Below the pieces are notes generated by a model. It did not search any database, was not told the origin of the DNA, and was given only the letters and a program-made list of their open reading frames with translations. The position numbers and the translations under genes are program-made. Below are positions 35,881-48,541 of a stretch of DNA of 64,000 nucleotides, one piece after another. The DNA is from Orychophragmus violaceus. Lineage: Eukaryota; Streptophyta; Magnoliopsida; Brassicales; Brassicaceae. The first letter of the stretch is position 1, and the number at the start of each line of letters is the position of its first letter. Location: positions 41,071,522 to 41,135,521 of the forward strand of contig CM058229.1 of NCBI GenBank assembly GCA_030180135.1, read 5' to 3'.

Positions 35881-37088
35881 TGATATGCTCGGAGTTTTAA
35901 ATTCCCTAAGGTCAACTGAAAGTGCACAAAACAATTGTAGTATCTAGGGGTCGAACCACAGAGACTCAAGAAATCCTACGATAGGCTATAGAACGTCAAG
36001 TTAATCTAGGAGAAACAATTAAGAAAGTAAGTAACTAAGCAGAAAGTAAATCAGTAGCAAGAACGGTTTGTAAGCAATCAACTAAAAGCGCTAAGTCTAG
36101 GGAGTTCTCAGGAAATCAGACAAGCAGATAAACTATCAGTCAGGATCAAATTAAGTCCGGTTCTAGAACTCAAACACATATATAGATTTAACCAACTTTC
36201 GTTGCGAGAATTCTCTAAGTATAATAGTAGAAACCCAAATTTCTTTGCAATTCCTAAATGATTAAACTAGCTTTAAGTGCAGGTTCGATATGTTCACAAT
36301 TCAATTAAACCAAATTTCTTTGCGAGTAATTCAATTTCTCAACCTAAATAGTTCAGATTCTAAACCACACTTTCGTGTCAATTTAATAACCTAAAGTCTA
36401 GATTCTAAGTGATCAAGTTAGAAACTAGTATTAAGCACAATTCAGGTTGAAGAACAAATATGATATGAATCCTTAACTGAATAAACAAATCTAGCAAGTC
36501 ATGAAATCCCTAACGAGAATCCCTAAACCTAACTATGAATCAACTCAGACATGATTAATGAAAACATAATCAATGAATAAATAAATTGCATTAAAGAGAG
36601 TAAAGAAACAAAGGGGTTCGAAATCTTCTCCAAAAGCAGGAAGCAATACAGGTTCATATCAGCCCCAAAAAGCTCTAAAAACTCTCAGCTCAAATTATGA
36701 AAGTGTATGTAACCGTCATGTAAAACTGTTTGTAAAAACCTAATTATATTAGCCTAATCACGTCTTGGGGCTTCCTTGTAAATACTGAAATTTCTGGGAA
36801 AAAGTGCAATTTCCACATTCTTCATTAAACTCGCCGAGGAAAGCCCATCTCGCTCGTGTGTCGATTGATGCACAGGTTGTGTCGATCGATGCACTCCTCT
36901 GTTTTGGACAGTGAACTCTATCTCTCGGGTTGAATCTCCAAAATGCTCCAGAAAGCGCCATAATCACCAAATCCGCTCCAAACGTGCATATACCTAATAA
37001 CACCTGTAAATGACTCTAAATAAACACCAAAAGACTCTAAAACATACTTATATCATGGTCTAAAACCGGTGAAAATCATGATATATCA
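35881..37088 (-). repeat. 5' LTR of Gypsy A
   Basis: 1208 bp. Motif pair at about 36857-36893, with one motif altered (GTCGATTGATGC). Followed on the right by the TTGAG target copy at 37089-37093. Confidence 0.93.
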
Positions 37089-37093
37089 TTGAG

Positions 37094-37165
37094 TCGACTG
37101 ATTCGGAGGAATTGCGGCCGCCGGCGTGAAGTTGTATTGTACCAGTAGAGGGCTCAGTATTTTTT
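37094..37165 (-). pseudogene. Transposase_24 gene, extreme N-terminal piece beyond the Gypsy insertion
   Basis: On the minus strand the frame reads FTPAAAIPPNQSTQ, then crosses the TTGAG target-site copy into RPDKDTDIAQPSTSTP at 20273. The join is in frame, which supports both the insertion point and the gene model. The true start codon was not identified. Confidence 0.55.
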
Positions 37166-39196
37166 TTCAAAGTCGAGAGGCAGATGGTCCCAACGATTAT
37201 GTGAGAAGCGTTTGGGATGGTTTTTCTCTTTCGTTCTTTCTTAGCTGAAGCTACAAGCATCATAACACATAGAGTTTTGCGATTGAGTGATTCAAAGAAG
37301 AGATTAAGAGGGTCGATAGATTTTCTGCAAAAGTTAGCGATGAAATTGAGAGCCTCGAATAAGAGATTCAAATAAGATATTGCAGTTAGAGATGGGTGGG
37401 CAAAGAGAAAGATTTGGAGGAAAATTAGCGAGATGATTTGAAGGAGATTTCAGAAAATGGGAAGAATAAAATAAAATCAGAGTTTATGTTTGTGGTAAAT
37501 GAGGATTTCTCAGCACTTAGTCAAAAATTGTTGGATTTAGGCGGGTAATTGAACTATTTTGGATATATAATTTGGTTTGGTTTCCCGGATTAATTATGCA
37601 ATTTAATTTAGGTAAAATTTAAGTGGAAATAAGTATTTTAAAATCTCCAAAATGAAACTGTTAAAATAAAGATCTTAAATCATTTCCCTTAAATGGAACC
37701 AAACTTGTTAACAAGATCAGAAAATCTAATTCCTCTATCGATCATCATGTTCTTATGATTCTATTTTACTCACAAAGTTGATGCTTCCAATAACATCTAT
37801 AATATATACACATAAGATTGGTATAACACATAAGATTGGTGTAAACTATTATTACTGGTTTTATGATGGTATAAAAATTAAATTTTGATTTACCTAATTT
37901 ATTTATTGTGTTTAGATGTACTTACCATGTTATGGAAATTGAATGATATCGGTCGAGAGGAACATTGAATATTCTTCCTAATTTTGTGTTAATGTATCAA
38001 TATTTATTACTTCCAATTTTTTTTTCCGATCTCTACAAGTTAGTAGCTGTGTTTGTTTGTAGGTTTACGTCATATCATAACTCCGCTAAAATAGTGAAAT
38101 TTATTGGGTTTATAGGTTCACGCGGGGTAATTAAAAAAATTTGGGTTTAAAATTATTTTCCGCACGTAGTCGGATAACAATATAATCTCATAATAATTTT
38201 TTTTTACATTCTTAATAAAAGTATAGAATAAACATAGTCGATTATGTAAATTAATTAAATATAGAGATCATACGATTGATTAAACATAGAAATGAGTGAA
38301 CTTCTCGGCAAAGCTCCATGTTTCCGCCTTCCGGAAACAGTTATCACACGCTCTCAACCTTTCTAATTGTAAATGTCATGGAAAATTAGGAATATAATTG
38401 CATTCTTTAATGCTTGGCACATCTGTTAGGGATTTCATTTCCATTAACCATTGGTGATTTGATAATTATGTGGTGTTGTAATGTACTTTGACAGCTTCTT
38501 CTTGGATTTATGCACAAACTCCATTAAAATTTTGGCACCAAAAATGCTTTGCAAGATGAAGGATTCTTCGGAGATAGTCATTTGCATATATTGCCAAATC
38601 ACTCTTTATCTGATCCTTGACTAATCAAATTAAGACTTTCTTCTCTATTTCCCATTTGAAACATAAGCCCCATACCTCTTATGCACATAGCAGACGGATT
38701 CCTTAATTATACTCATAACTCGTTTAAATCTTCCTCTTTTTGATATGTTTAATCATGTAGGTGCATGGTCCACAAGTCTACTTCCTTGTAGTACAATTCC
38801 TCCATAACATCCCTAAACCTGTGACACTCCCTTTTTGTTCTTTGAAATTCTTTATAACTAACTTAACCTGCATTTAATAGTATTTTGTGTAGGTTTCGTG
38901 AGGAACATACAAAATTTAAGATTGATTTTGTCTTTTTCTCCTGTTAAACAGAGGTCTCCTTATAGATTTCGAAGAAAGAATAAGTTTTTTTCTCATTGTT
39001 CCTTATTGATTTGAAGAAGATGACCCTTTGATTATGTATTAAATTGTTTTTAATAGAAAGATTTTCGAGGGATTTATATAAAATTTTTTTTAATTTAAAA
39101 AATATATTCGAGAATTGTATGCCTGGTTCCATCTGAAAATTACTATTTGTCCTATGTTTCTAAAATAGCTAGTAGAATGTGTGTCTAAGTATAACT

Positions 39197-39237
<41 letters not shown>

Positions 39238-39980
39238 CTAAGTATAACTACTAAATAACATAGTTTAAGCCATTAACAACATAGACAAATCTCAAATACG
39301 GAAAAAATAAAAACCAATTACACTAAAAAAAATTACATAGTTTAAACCTTTAACACCATGATCAGGATGGATGTTGTTAGTTGAGAGTTATTGATAAGAC
39401 TTATACATTATTACAACAGCCAAAGATGCATACAAATAGATACATATTAATTAATTAAGAAGAATAACATAAATATATTTAAGTTTATGGATAGCTCAAA
39501 TGTTGCATTGTCTCTATAAATAAACTCTTGTGGTTGCATCAATCTCTCAAATATTGAATAATATTTTTTTATTAAAATTCTTTTTGCCTATTTCCATCTC
39601 TTCATTGTCAAATTCGTAATGAATTATCTTCCTAGTAATGTCATACGAAAATTCTTTTTGACGTCATTGACGGTGAACATGGTTTACGCTATTTTATAAG
39701 GGCGAAGACAACATGCATAATGTAGCGAGACGTCAGAAAAAGTCAACATTTCTACAAGTCAAATAATTTCTACTACATGTATATTAACTTAAATCTCTTT
39801 GTGTGCCAACATCATTATAAAAAAGATTTTGTCAACAGATGTCTGCAATCCGGAAACCCTTCACCTCTTCTCCTCCGAGGTATGTGTTGTTTTATCTACA
39901 ATGACCAGATGGTTGAAGGAGAGGCAATGATCAGGATTTCATAAGATATTCGATGGAAGACGGGGATATACACGTACTCC
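37166..39980. other. Intergenic or CACTA-derived DNA, nothing coding recognised
   Basis: The first few hundred bases probably belong to the 5' side of the CACTA gene. The rest is AT-rich. There is a (TA)n tract at 39202-39235 and a short direct repeat (ACATAGTTTAA followed by CATTAACAAC or CTTTAACACC) near 39260 and 39337. I found no CACTA right terminus. Confidence 0.4.
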
Positions 39981-40310
39981 ACGCGCTTGCGTGTTTTTTA
40001 TGGAGATGGAGAAGTTTTGAACCATGTATATGTCGACCGTGAACTTGCCACTCAAACACATGTGAAGAAAACTAGGAGAGATAGGCATGTATGGCTTGAA
40101 ATACCCTCTGCTATATTCTTTGAGAAGCAAACGAGTGTAGATATCAACAGACTTTATAGTTGTATGTGTGATTCAATAACAACTTGGATGTCTTGGTGGG
40201 ACTTTGATTTCAATGGTTCAAACATGTGTGATGATAGATGCTTTCAGACCATTGAGTCACTTTTTTACTTCAATCTCATTAGGAATAATTTCGGAATTCG
40301 GCCCACTTAG
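39981..40310 (+). other. Unrecognised open stretch
   Basis: About 107 open codons (FYGDGEVLNHVYVDRELATQ...), only with a TTG start. The composition is more protein-like than the surroundings, but I recognise no family. It may be a decayed exon. Confidence 0.2.
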
Positions 40311-40599
40311 GTTCTTCAAGATCCTTAATGCTCCCCCCTATTTCAAAATATATGATGTTTTAGTAAAAAAAATTGTTTCAAATGATATGATGTTTCAAGC
40401 ATTTAACATAAAATTAATTAGACTTGTGTTGTTTTTGACCCTTTATATTCTAAATATTGTTTTATCTTTGGTTATATTGTTTTTAGGTATATAATTACTG
40501 ATGTTTTATTAAGGAAAATTATAAAAATTTAATGATTTTTAAATTTATGTGCACAAACCTTAACTTCATATAATTTTAAACAGAGGCAGTATGTATGCA

Positions 40600-40735
40600 T
40601 GATCGTTCACTATATTGCGACTATTTTTCTACTATGTCATGACTGAATTAACAACTATTTATAGACTAATATGAACATCAAGATGCGCTTATGGTCAGTT
40701 TGGCCATCTTAATACTTATTTTTAATTAGTGCTTG
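40600..40735. repeat. Fragment resembling CACTA subterminal repeats
   Basis: Contains GCGACTATTTTTCTACTATG, GACTGAATTAACAACTATTTA and GACTAATATGAACATC, matching the phrasing of 11740-11960 in the same orientation. It ends near AATTAGTG. Probably a separate CACTA relic. Confidence 0.5.
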
Positions 40736-41124
40736 TATTTTGCAAACATGCGAGATGATTAAATTGATAGGACATATAACTAAATTAATTTTCAACAATC
40801 AATGCAAGTAACTACAAGTTAATTTTTATAAATTCTGAATTGCAATAAATAATGACTCGACATCATATATCATTACCTATAGAAATAGTTTCATCATGTA
40901 CATATACTTACTCCAGCCGAAGATGCACGCGAACAGATGCATTATCACAACCTTTAATGAAAAACATAGTAAGTTAACCAAGCATCGTAACCCTTCATTG
41001 TATGATATTTAACCATGATTAGTGTTGATTTTATGGGGATTTCAAAGAGAAAACTCTTTAAGTGCCATCAGTTTGTGTACTATTTAGGCTTTGTTTATAT
41101 TACAAAGACACTTGCGGCATGTAA

Positions 41125-41126
<2 letters not shown>

Positions 41127-41195
<69 letters not shown>
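41127..41195. repeat. (TC)n microsatellite, about 34 units
   Basis: Uninterrupted TC repeat. The ORF across it is an artefact. Confidence 0.97.
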
Positions 41196-41197
<2 letters not shown>

Positions 41198-42479
41198 TTG
41201 TTTTGATGCAGTGTTCGAGACTACTTATTAGAGTATGTATGTATGATGACATAAACATATTTATTGAAGCCCAAATATAATCATTTTTATAAAAAACACA
41301 AAATTGTAGAATATATCGTATGTTGCGACTTTTAGTCTCATTCCATAAACGGTTCATTTTCTTTATTGGGTCTTTGTGATTATAAGTAAGATTTTCTTTT
41401 TTAGATTTTCGACCAAGAAAGCGAGATTCTCTCAAACGACCATGGATGTGCAGATTTTCAGGCGAGTATCTAAGATTTAAAAGTGTTGATCATTCATGTG
41501 TGGATGTATGTTTCTTCAAATGGCGATCCGAATATCTCCATGATCTTGCGCGATGAAGAGGTAATCATGTTTCCTCTTCTATAATTTTAGACGAATTTTG
41601 TTTTTGATGGTCACATGTTTTCTAACTCGGAGAATAACTATTTCGATTTAGGGTATTTGAATCAAGGAAATTGTGCATGCTCATGATTTTGAACTATTCC
41701 GGTATTCACTATAGTGCAAGAGTCGTTGGTTTCTCCTTGAAGATGCTCAAGTTGTGGTTGCACCAGATTTTATTTCTTTGACTCTTCACATATTTAAGCT
41801 CATACTCGAATCAAATACATCGTTCTATCTTACTTTCGATAATCTCATGCGAGGACTTTTCATGGTGTTTCCATTGATTCCATATATATTGGATGGACTG
41901 GTTAATGATCCTTATCCTAGAGGTATTTTCCACTAAATATTTTTGTGCTTAGGATTATAATGATATGCACGTTATTTTGATCTGGTACACTAAATGATAA
42001 TCTTCCCTTTATAGATATCCTTGGGGTTGTAATACATGTTGAAAAGGTCGAGTATTGTTGGGCATGGCCTAAGTTAAAGTTTACCATTTGTGATTGAAGA
42101 TTTTTTATTATTATATTAGAATCTGATAATAGCTTTAATAAATTTATATCATATATAGTCTCTCGAGTATCCATTGTGTATTAGTTGGGAGAGATGGGGA
42201 AAAATTGGCCAAAAGGTTTAGGTAAGATGTACAAAGTCTTATTATATATATATATATGAGAATGATTGCATTTAGTAGTAATTAAGTTTGTTCGTGATTT
42301 TTTTATATATTATGCTATATTTAGCTAAAAGGACAAGAAAGGCTTTCAACGATCTTGTATGACCAATATGAGAATTTTGACTGGGTTAAATTCGTCAACA
42401 AGTTATGTTAATTTTCTTTGAAAAATTCATTAATTTATCATGTTTATATGTGTATATATACATTGCTTATTCCATCTTG
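41196..42479. other. AT-rich intergenic DNA, no gene recognised
   Basis: Short open stretches only (for example 41754-41936), with no family recognised. A short TA repeat lies near 42244-42257. Confidence 0.4.
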
Positions 42480-43030
42480 AAACTCAAAGCTCTGTTCTGA
42501 TTTATCTGTCGATAATTTTTTTTTTAATCCACCGTCTGAAAGTAGTTCTTGTGAATTATGTTGTTCCGCTCAATCCAGATTGCATAGATAGTAGCTTGCC
42601 ACGCTAAGAGTTGCAGAGATATGAGCGTTTTACGTCCCTAACGGCTTATAAGAAAGGAGATTGTATCTGACCAGTTTCTGATAGGTGGAAAATCTACTTT
42701 TGCTACTATCTTTGACCAGATTGCTGAAGAGAATGGACACTCATAGAATATATGGTTTCAGGATTCAGGTTGATTAGCACAAAGCACACACTGAGGATCA
42801 GTTTGAATACCCCATTCCCAAAGCATGTCATGTGTTGGGCAGTGATTCAGGACGAACATTTAAATTAGGAACCTATGCTTTAGTATTCCCGAGGGGAACC
42901 TAACCAGTCTTGCCCCACGGTACGAGACTTTTCCTAACCTTTAGAAGCTTGTAGATGACGCCTGTTTCATAAGAATTCACAACATTTCTTCTAGGCGACC
43001 ATTCATAATAGCTATGAAGGTTAGAAAGAA
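42480..43030 (-). pseudogene. LINE C-terminal remnant (zf-RVT domain)
   Basis: With frame changes the minus strand reads HRFLIWMFVLNHCPTHDMLWEWGIQTDPQCVLC, then a stop, HIFYECPFSSAIWSKIV, and LLAWQATIYAIWIERNNIIH. This is the zinc-binding region that follows RT in plant L1 ORF2. No RT core is attached. Confidence 0.82.
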
Positions 43031-43800
43031 TTTCCGTAGTTAAGGTTAGAATGATATATTTGCTAAATAATAATTCATTGTGTTCTTTAAAAAAGTGTTT
43101 TTTCTTATTTTTTCTTAATGGACTAATTTTGAAGTAAATGTTAAGAATGTGAATTTTGTTTTAATAATTACCAGATTTTAGACATTAAAATGCAACATTG
43201 CACAATCTAATAAAGAGATCTTACAAGAATTACGTAAAATAATTGTAAAGGTACATTTTGAGATACTAAAAGTTGTGGTGAAGAAATACATGAGTAGATG
43301 AAGTTTTAACGAAAGAATTAAAAAGAATCATATCTAAAATTAGCTGCAAACTGAAGACGTCGACGTAGACATTCACACTATCAACAATATACACTATTAA
43401 ATAATAAATAGCCTCATCTACATAAACTTATAACTGTTTGCAACAACATTTCATTTTCATTTACCAAATTCATGCTACACATATACACCGCTGGTTTTTT
43501 AGCTCTCCGGAAAAGGAAAATATTTTACAAAAAGAAAAATCATGTAAAAAGAAGAAAACGAAGGGGCGTGCGAGTGAGATTCACACGTCCGTCTTAATTT
43601 CTCAAAGCCTAAGACTTTCCTCTTCGTCTTGTTTTGTTTTTCGAGGCTTTTCCGTCGTCCGATAATTTTATCGACATTATAAGAAGTTTCCCTCTAGTAT
43701 ATAAGTGTTGAGTGTGGTTGTGGTCCTTCTATTCAGTTAGAACATGTCTCGCCTTGTTTTCTTCCGGCTGCGTGGGTGAGGAATACTTCCTCGGCAAGGC
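43031..43800. other. Intergenic, nothing recognised
   Basis: AT-rich to about 43500, then more balanced. No credible gene. Confidence 0.4.
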
Positions 43801-44060
43801 GAGCAGAGGCAAAGTCGTATCAAGCCAAAGCACTTTGTGAGACGTGGAAGGATGGGCATGTGGTGGCAACCACCATCCGGGTTCGATTCCTCCCATGCGG
43901 AAACTAACCTGTCTCTTCTGGACACCTAACGTGGACACTGGGCCAAAAGCCTAGGGAAAACCCTCCCAGGTGAAGCTGACCTGCGGCCTGACTGGACCCA
44001 GATGATTAGTATGGACTGTGGTGGTCTGGGATGTACCCCTGAATTAACAAAAAAAAAACT
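43800..44060 (+). mobile_element. tRNA-derived SINE
   Basis: Holds a perfect RNA polymerase III B box, GGTTCGATTCC, at 43880-43890, with an A-box-like TGGGCATGTGG about 25 bases upstream and a tRNA-like stem CCACCATCC. A GC-richer unrelated body of about 150 bases follows, and a 3' A run (44050-44058). This arrangement is that of a Brassicaceae SINE. Neither the exact 5' end nor the target duplication was resolved. Confidence 0.75.
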
Positions 44061-44656
44061 CGTAAATATGCTAATAATAGTAATAACTACATATTATAAA
44101 TGTATTGAATGTATTTCAAATTAATATAGTGAAATCTATAATAGTTTATACATAAAATATACAATATAATATGATAGTATTTATAAAATAATATTACTAA
44201 ATTATGTAAAATAGTAATAGAGAAAAAAGAATAAAAACAAATAAAAAAAAAGAGATGAAGAAGAAAGGTACGAAAACAGAAGGTGGGCGGTGGAAGTGGA
44301 GAACTTTCTTGAAGGGGAAAGAAAGAGAGAGCGGCGGAAACAGCTGTATTCTCTTCTGCTTCTTCCCACTTTCACATGCTCTCTCTCCTTGACCCCTTTT
44401 TGCACTTATTTATTACATGTGGTGTGTTGTTAGTTCTCTTTACTTACATTAATACGAAAGACAGAGAATAATACATAATCAAACGAGGTGGTAAGAACAT
44501 GCTCACGGAGTGAGTTCCTTGATTTCTCAATCTCTCGTAACTAACCCTCTTCTTTCCAATTTCATTAGAGATCTATAGAAGATCTTAGGGCGTTTGATTT
44601 AACATTTAATCATTCTCTCTTAATCTTATAACCAACCAAAGTAACTCCAAAACAAC

Positions 44657-44716
<60 letters not shown>

Positions 44717-45850
44717 TACAAATCTGATCTCATTACTTTCCCAAGTTGTGTTATACGAGGACTTACCAAATATCAAAACAAGTCAACATCATTTTCTCAA
44801 GCTATCAGAAACTAGTTAAAATAAAATAATTGATATTGTTGGATGAGAGAAACTCACATCCACTAAATCCAGATTCCTCACAAAATCCTTTATTTTATGT
44901 TTTTCAGCGGCAGCCAATAACAAAGTCAAATAGCCAAACAATTTTACTTACACTAACTAAGAAAAAAGTAACTTTGTGTGATCACTGCATTAACTATTTA
45001 ACCCCTTGAATAGACAATGATATAACTGCTCTCTCATCATAATGTCAATTTTCAGGGTTTACGACAAACAAGTAGCAAACCTGGGCTCACTTGCCAGTGT
45101 GTCAGAGAGTTCATGACAAGTCAACTCAGACCACAACACTGATTTTAAACCCACAGTTTTAGAACACACACACATCTTAAAAATCTATCCAACCAAAGAC
45201 ATTTCCTTAAATCCGCACTAAATCCACAACCCATGGACCACTTTACTAGTGGATATATATCTTTTTATAAAAGATATAAAACAAACCTAAACCCACAATT
45301 TTATGTGGCTATTAAGAATAGATTGACAATGTAGTAGATAGGAAAAGATAAAAGACACATTTTCACAGAGAGTATCATAAAAATAAAACAATCTACACAG
45401 ATAGATAAGAAGTTTTAATGTTGTGCGAAGCTCAAATGTTGTACACAATGCACTCGTTTTATCATCAGGACATTAGCATTCTAGGCTCTGTTTTAAATGG
45501 CTCATGGCACTCTGAGGCGATGAGACCTGCTATTGGCGTCTTACGACACAGCACCATATTTAGCGATCACCATGAGAATAATCTGCATTTTCACGGTAAG
45601 ATCCAAACATTCAACTCTGTAAAATCCAATAAGAACCAAATAGATTCTAATAATAAGATCCAAAAATTAAAACATACAAATCTTAAATAACCAAAACATG
45701 AAAAACCAAATCAAGTCTTAAAAAAATTAAAAAGAAAAAAGAAGTAACTAAAAATTCAAATCAAGTCTTCAAAAAACATAAAGAGAAAACAAAATTGACT
45801 AAAAGGTTAAATCAAGTCTTCAAAATCATCATCATTATTATTACAGAGGT
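44061..45850. other. AT-rich intergenic DNA with (TC)n at 44658-44713
   Basis: No gene recognised. The (TC)n run has about 28 units. A 90-codon frame at 45418-45690 starts with ATG (MLCEAQMLYTMHSFYHQ), but I recognise no family and it grades into low-complexity sequence. Confidence 0.45.
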
Positions 45851-46605
45851 CTTCAATCCTCGTAAGCAAGATCATCTACTCCTACATACTCTTCGTCCTC
45901 CTCCTCATTTTCCTTATCTTCATCAATCAATGTTAAGCCTCTAGTTTTTAAACCAGATTTTTTGCTAGCAGGAGATGAACTATTAGCAATATCAATTCCT
46001 TTGTCAGCTACATTTCTCTTTCCTTTGTTAACTTCAACTAACCTCGAGTCTGTTTCTCTCTTAGTAGCATAGGTAGTTTCTTCAGCATACAAAGCTGGCT
46101 AATGTCTCTCCATCTTAAGTCAGCATCAAACACAAAGTCATTTTCATCTCCATATGATTTGTCATCCATTTTTCAGGTTAACCACTCATTACTTTCATCA
46201 ATATTGTCCAATAAAATTGGTTCAATGGAATCACTTTTCTAGATTCGATGTTGCAAAGCACGGTTATACTTCACAAAGACCATGTCACACGATCAAATTT
46301 GTGCTAGTTGATTTATTCTATGCATATGTAGTTATTGGAAAACACTCCAATTTCTTTCAGAACATGTTGCACTACAAATTTGACTTAGAAGCTTCACAGC
46401 AAAGCTTCTGAGATTTCGAGATAGGAATCCATAACACGACAATCATTCAGCTGTGTTGTGATATCTCTTTTTCTAATCGCTAAGTTATGACCAAAGACAC
46501 CTGTAGCGTTTTTAAAGGCATCCAACTATACCATTATCTGGTTCTAAGTCTCAAGATTCAAAACCAACCTCTCAATGCAGTCATACAAACCTGACTCAAC
46601 TTATG
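45850..46605 (-). pseudogene. hAT transposase remnant, C-terminal dimerisation region
   Basis: Reading leftward with frame changes: VESGLYDCIERLVLNLET, LDAFKNATGVFGHNLAIRKRD, then KLLSQICSATCSERNWSVFQ (the hAT dimerisation hallmark), MVFVKYNRALQHRI, LLDNIDESNEWLT, DDKSYGDENDFVFDADLRWRD, and an acidic tail to 45853. The order matches plant hAT proteins. The middle is shortened and several stops occur. Confidence 0.85.
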
Positions 46606-46629
46606 TGCATTTTACATCATCGGGATATA

Positions 46630-47664
46630 TATATATATATAGTGGATCGAAGCCCCAAAGTTTTAGATATTCTGTTGTCGTATGAGAGAAGAGCGATAAC
46701 CATTCGCTATTAGCAACTGCTCTATCCAGTCTGCATTTAACCTTTTCGCATTTCCTTTTTTCACCCACGAGAATGAATTTCCTTTAAAATGGTAGTTCTA
46801 TCATTCCGCAATTATCCAACATTGTCCGAATTGGACTGAATGAACTTTCTGCCCTCTTACGTCCTCCACGCTTCTCATGGTTACCTAGGATCTCATTAAA
46901 ATCACCAATCATGAACCAAGAAAATTTACAGTTAAGGCTAATTCTGGTTAGTCTTTCCCACACCTTTTCTCGAAATTTGATTGTCGGATCTCCATACACA
47001 AATAACCTAAAAACATTTTATTGCCTTCAAAAGAAGTCTCAATATCAATAATATGATCATCCGTAAATAGAATGGAGACCGAGGGTTCATCCATATTAAA
47101 AAGCGCTAGACCTCCACTTCGACATCTCGGTTCTACGGTACAAACTTGGTCATAACCAAAACCAACTTGTATATCTTGAAGCAAACTCCGATTGTTTTTA
47201 GTCTCTGATAAGAATAAGAAGTTAGGCATAAAACATTTGTGCAGTTCCTCGAGATGTTCTTTCGTTAGGTCGGCTCCCACTCCCTGACAATTCCACGCAA
47301 CCGTGTTCATTTTCTTATTAGTTTTTTTTAAACTCCCCAAAAAGTTTAAGCTTATTATTTTTTCTAGAAATATTTCTTCGCCGATCTTTTTCGCTTTTCT
47401 TCTTGAAAAAATAATTTTTTGAACCAAACACAGATACTTCTTGGACGGGGACCCATCCACTGTTGAACTTTTCGCCGGTGATTCCTAAGTCGGCTTGGAT
47501 GAAGAGCAAAGAAAGCAGATTATACAGAACTCGGGCTTTAATGTTTAGAGATTTGAATCTTAACCTTAATTGCAGAAGGGTCAACTTTATGCTAGATAAA
47601 CAAATTGCTTTGCCAACCAGGATCAAAGAGATAAGATCTAATACTGGAGAATGTGAGCGATTAA
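46630..47664 (-). pseudogene. LINE fragment: end of ORF1 and endonuclease
   Basis: The endonuclease starts MNTVAWNCQGVGADLTKEHLEEL (ATG near 47311) with SETKNN and, after a frameshift near 46980, MIGDFNEILGNHEKRGG and CRLDRAVANSEWLSLFSHTTTEYLKLWG. It stops where SDHRP should follow, at a (TA)n tract near 46626-46640. Upstream of the ATG lie about 350 bases of apparent ORF1 end (FNSGWVPVQEVSVFGSKNYFF). No RT. It joins Gypsy B directly at about 47665. Confidence 0.82.
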
Positions 47665-48529
47665 ATCTAGCTAGCACCTTGCACAGATTGTCCAAGCACT
47701 CACGATAAGATGACCCGTAGACAGAAAAGTCATCCATAAACACCTCCATAAAGTCCTCAATCATGTCAGTAAAGATGGAAATCATGCATCTCTGGAAGGT
47801 GGCTGGTACATTACAAAGTCCAAAAGGCATCCCGCGGTATGCAAATGTGCCATATGGACAAGTAAAAGTAGTCTTTCCCTGATCCTCTGGATGGATGGGA
47901 ATCTGAAAGAAGCCTGAATACCCATAGAGGAAGCAGTAGTAAGGGTGATTTGCTAACCTCTCCAGCATCTGATCGATAAAAGTCAAAGGGAAATGATCCT
48001 TCCTGGTCGCAGCATTGAGCTTCATGTAATCTATGCACATCCGATGTCCAGTCACAGTCCTTGTAGGAATCAGCTCGTTCTTCTCATTCTTCACTACTGT
48101 AACTCCACCCTTCTTAGGCACTACATGGATTGGACTAACCCAATCGCTGTCTGAAATCGGATAGATGATCCCAGAATCTATGAGCTTCATGATCTACTTC
48201 TTTACCACATCCTTAAGGTTAGGATTCAGCCTCCTCTGATGCTCAACAGATGTCTTAGACTCGTCCTCAAGATGTATCCGATGCATGCACAACTCCAGAG
48301 AAATACCTGAAATGTCATCAAGAGAATAGCCAAGAGCTTTGCGATGCTTGCGCAGCTTGATTAGCAGTAAAGAGAGCATTGCGTTGTTCAAACTAGCATT
48401 AACAATCATTGGATATGTCGAATTAGGTCCAAGAAATGCGTACCTTAGCCCGGATGGAAGTTGTTTTAGCTCAATTTTCGGGACATTTTCCTCTGCCCAG
48501 TCACTGACGACCTGCAACGATCGTTGCAC
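47665..48529 (-). pseudogene. Gypsy B reverse transcriptase
   Basis: RT N-terminus and palm: LNPNLKDVVKK, a stop near 48194, LIDSGIIYPISDSDWVSPIHVVPKKGG, RMCIDYMKLNAATRKDHFPL, FFQIPIHPEDQ, FAYRGMPFGLCNVPATFQRCM, and the catalytic FMDDFSVYGSSYRECLDNLCKVLA. After this the open frame runs without a stop into LINE-derived sequence to 47318. Confidence 0.9.
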
Positions 48530-48541
48530 TATAGGTGTCGA

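Larger units (their letters stand above)
20274..37088 (-). mobile_element. Athila-like Ty3/Gypsy retrotransposon A, with nested Copia
   Basis: Complete outline on the minus strand: 5' LTR 37088-35881, primer-binding site, gag, protease, RT, RNase H, integrase, polypurine tract, 3' LTR 21471-20274, flanked by TTGAG at 20269-20273 and 37089-37093. The inserted Copia (23701-30681 plus one GAAAT copy) splits integrase, so the element itself is about 9.8 kb. PBS TGGCGCCGTTGCCGGGGA and the NPKYQCNAVTLRSGK linker between gag and protease fit the Athila lineage. Several stops and shifts show it is non-autonomous. It landed in the CACTA-associated gene. Confidence 0.93.

Noticed and set aside
41015..41435. 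ORFs on both strands with Ser-Leu or Arg-Glu repeats
   Set aside because: Direct translation of a (TC)n microsatellite. No other protein-like sequence.
43880..43890. Functional tRNA gene
   Set aside because: B box present, but no cloverleaf or acceptor stem could be built. Fits a SINE head only.
43729..43938. Minus-strand ORFs over the SINE
   Set aside because: The sequence is a Pol III-type SINE (perfect B box, A-rich 3' end). The frames are incidental.
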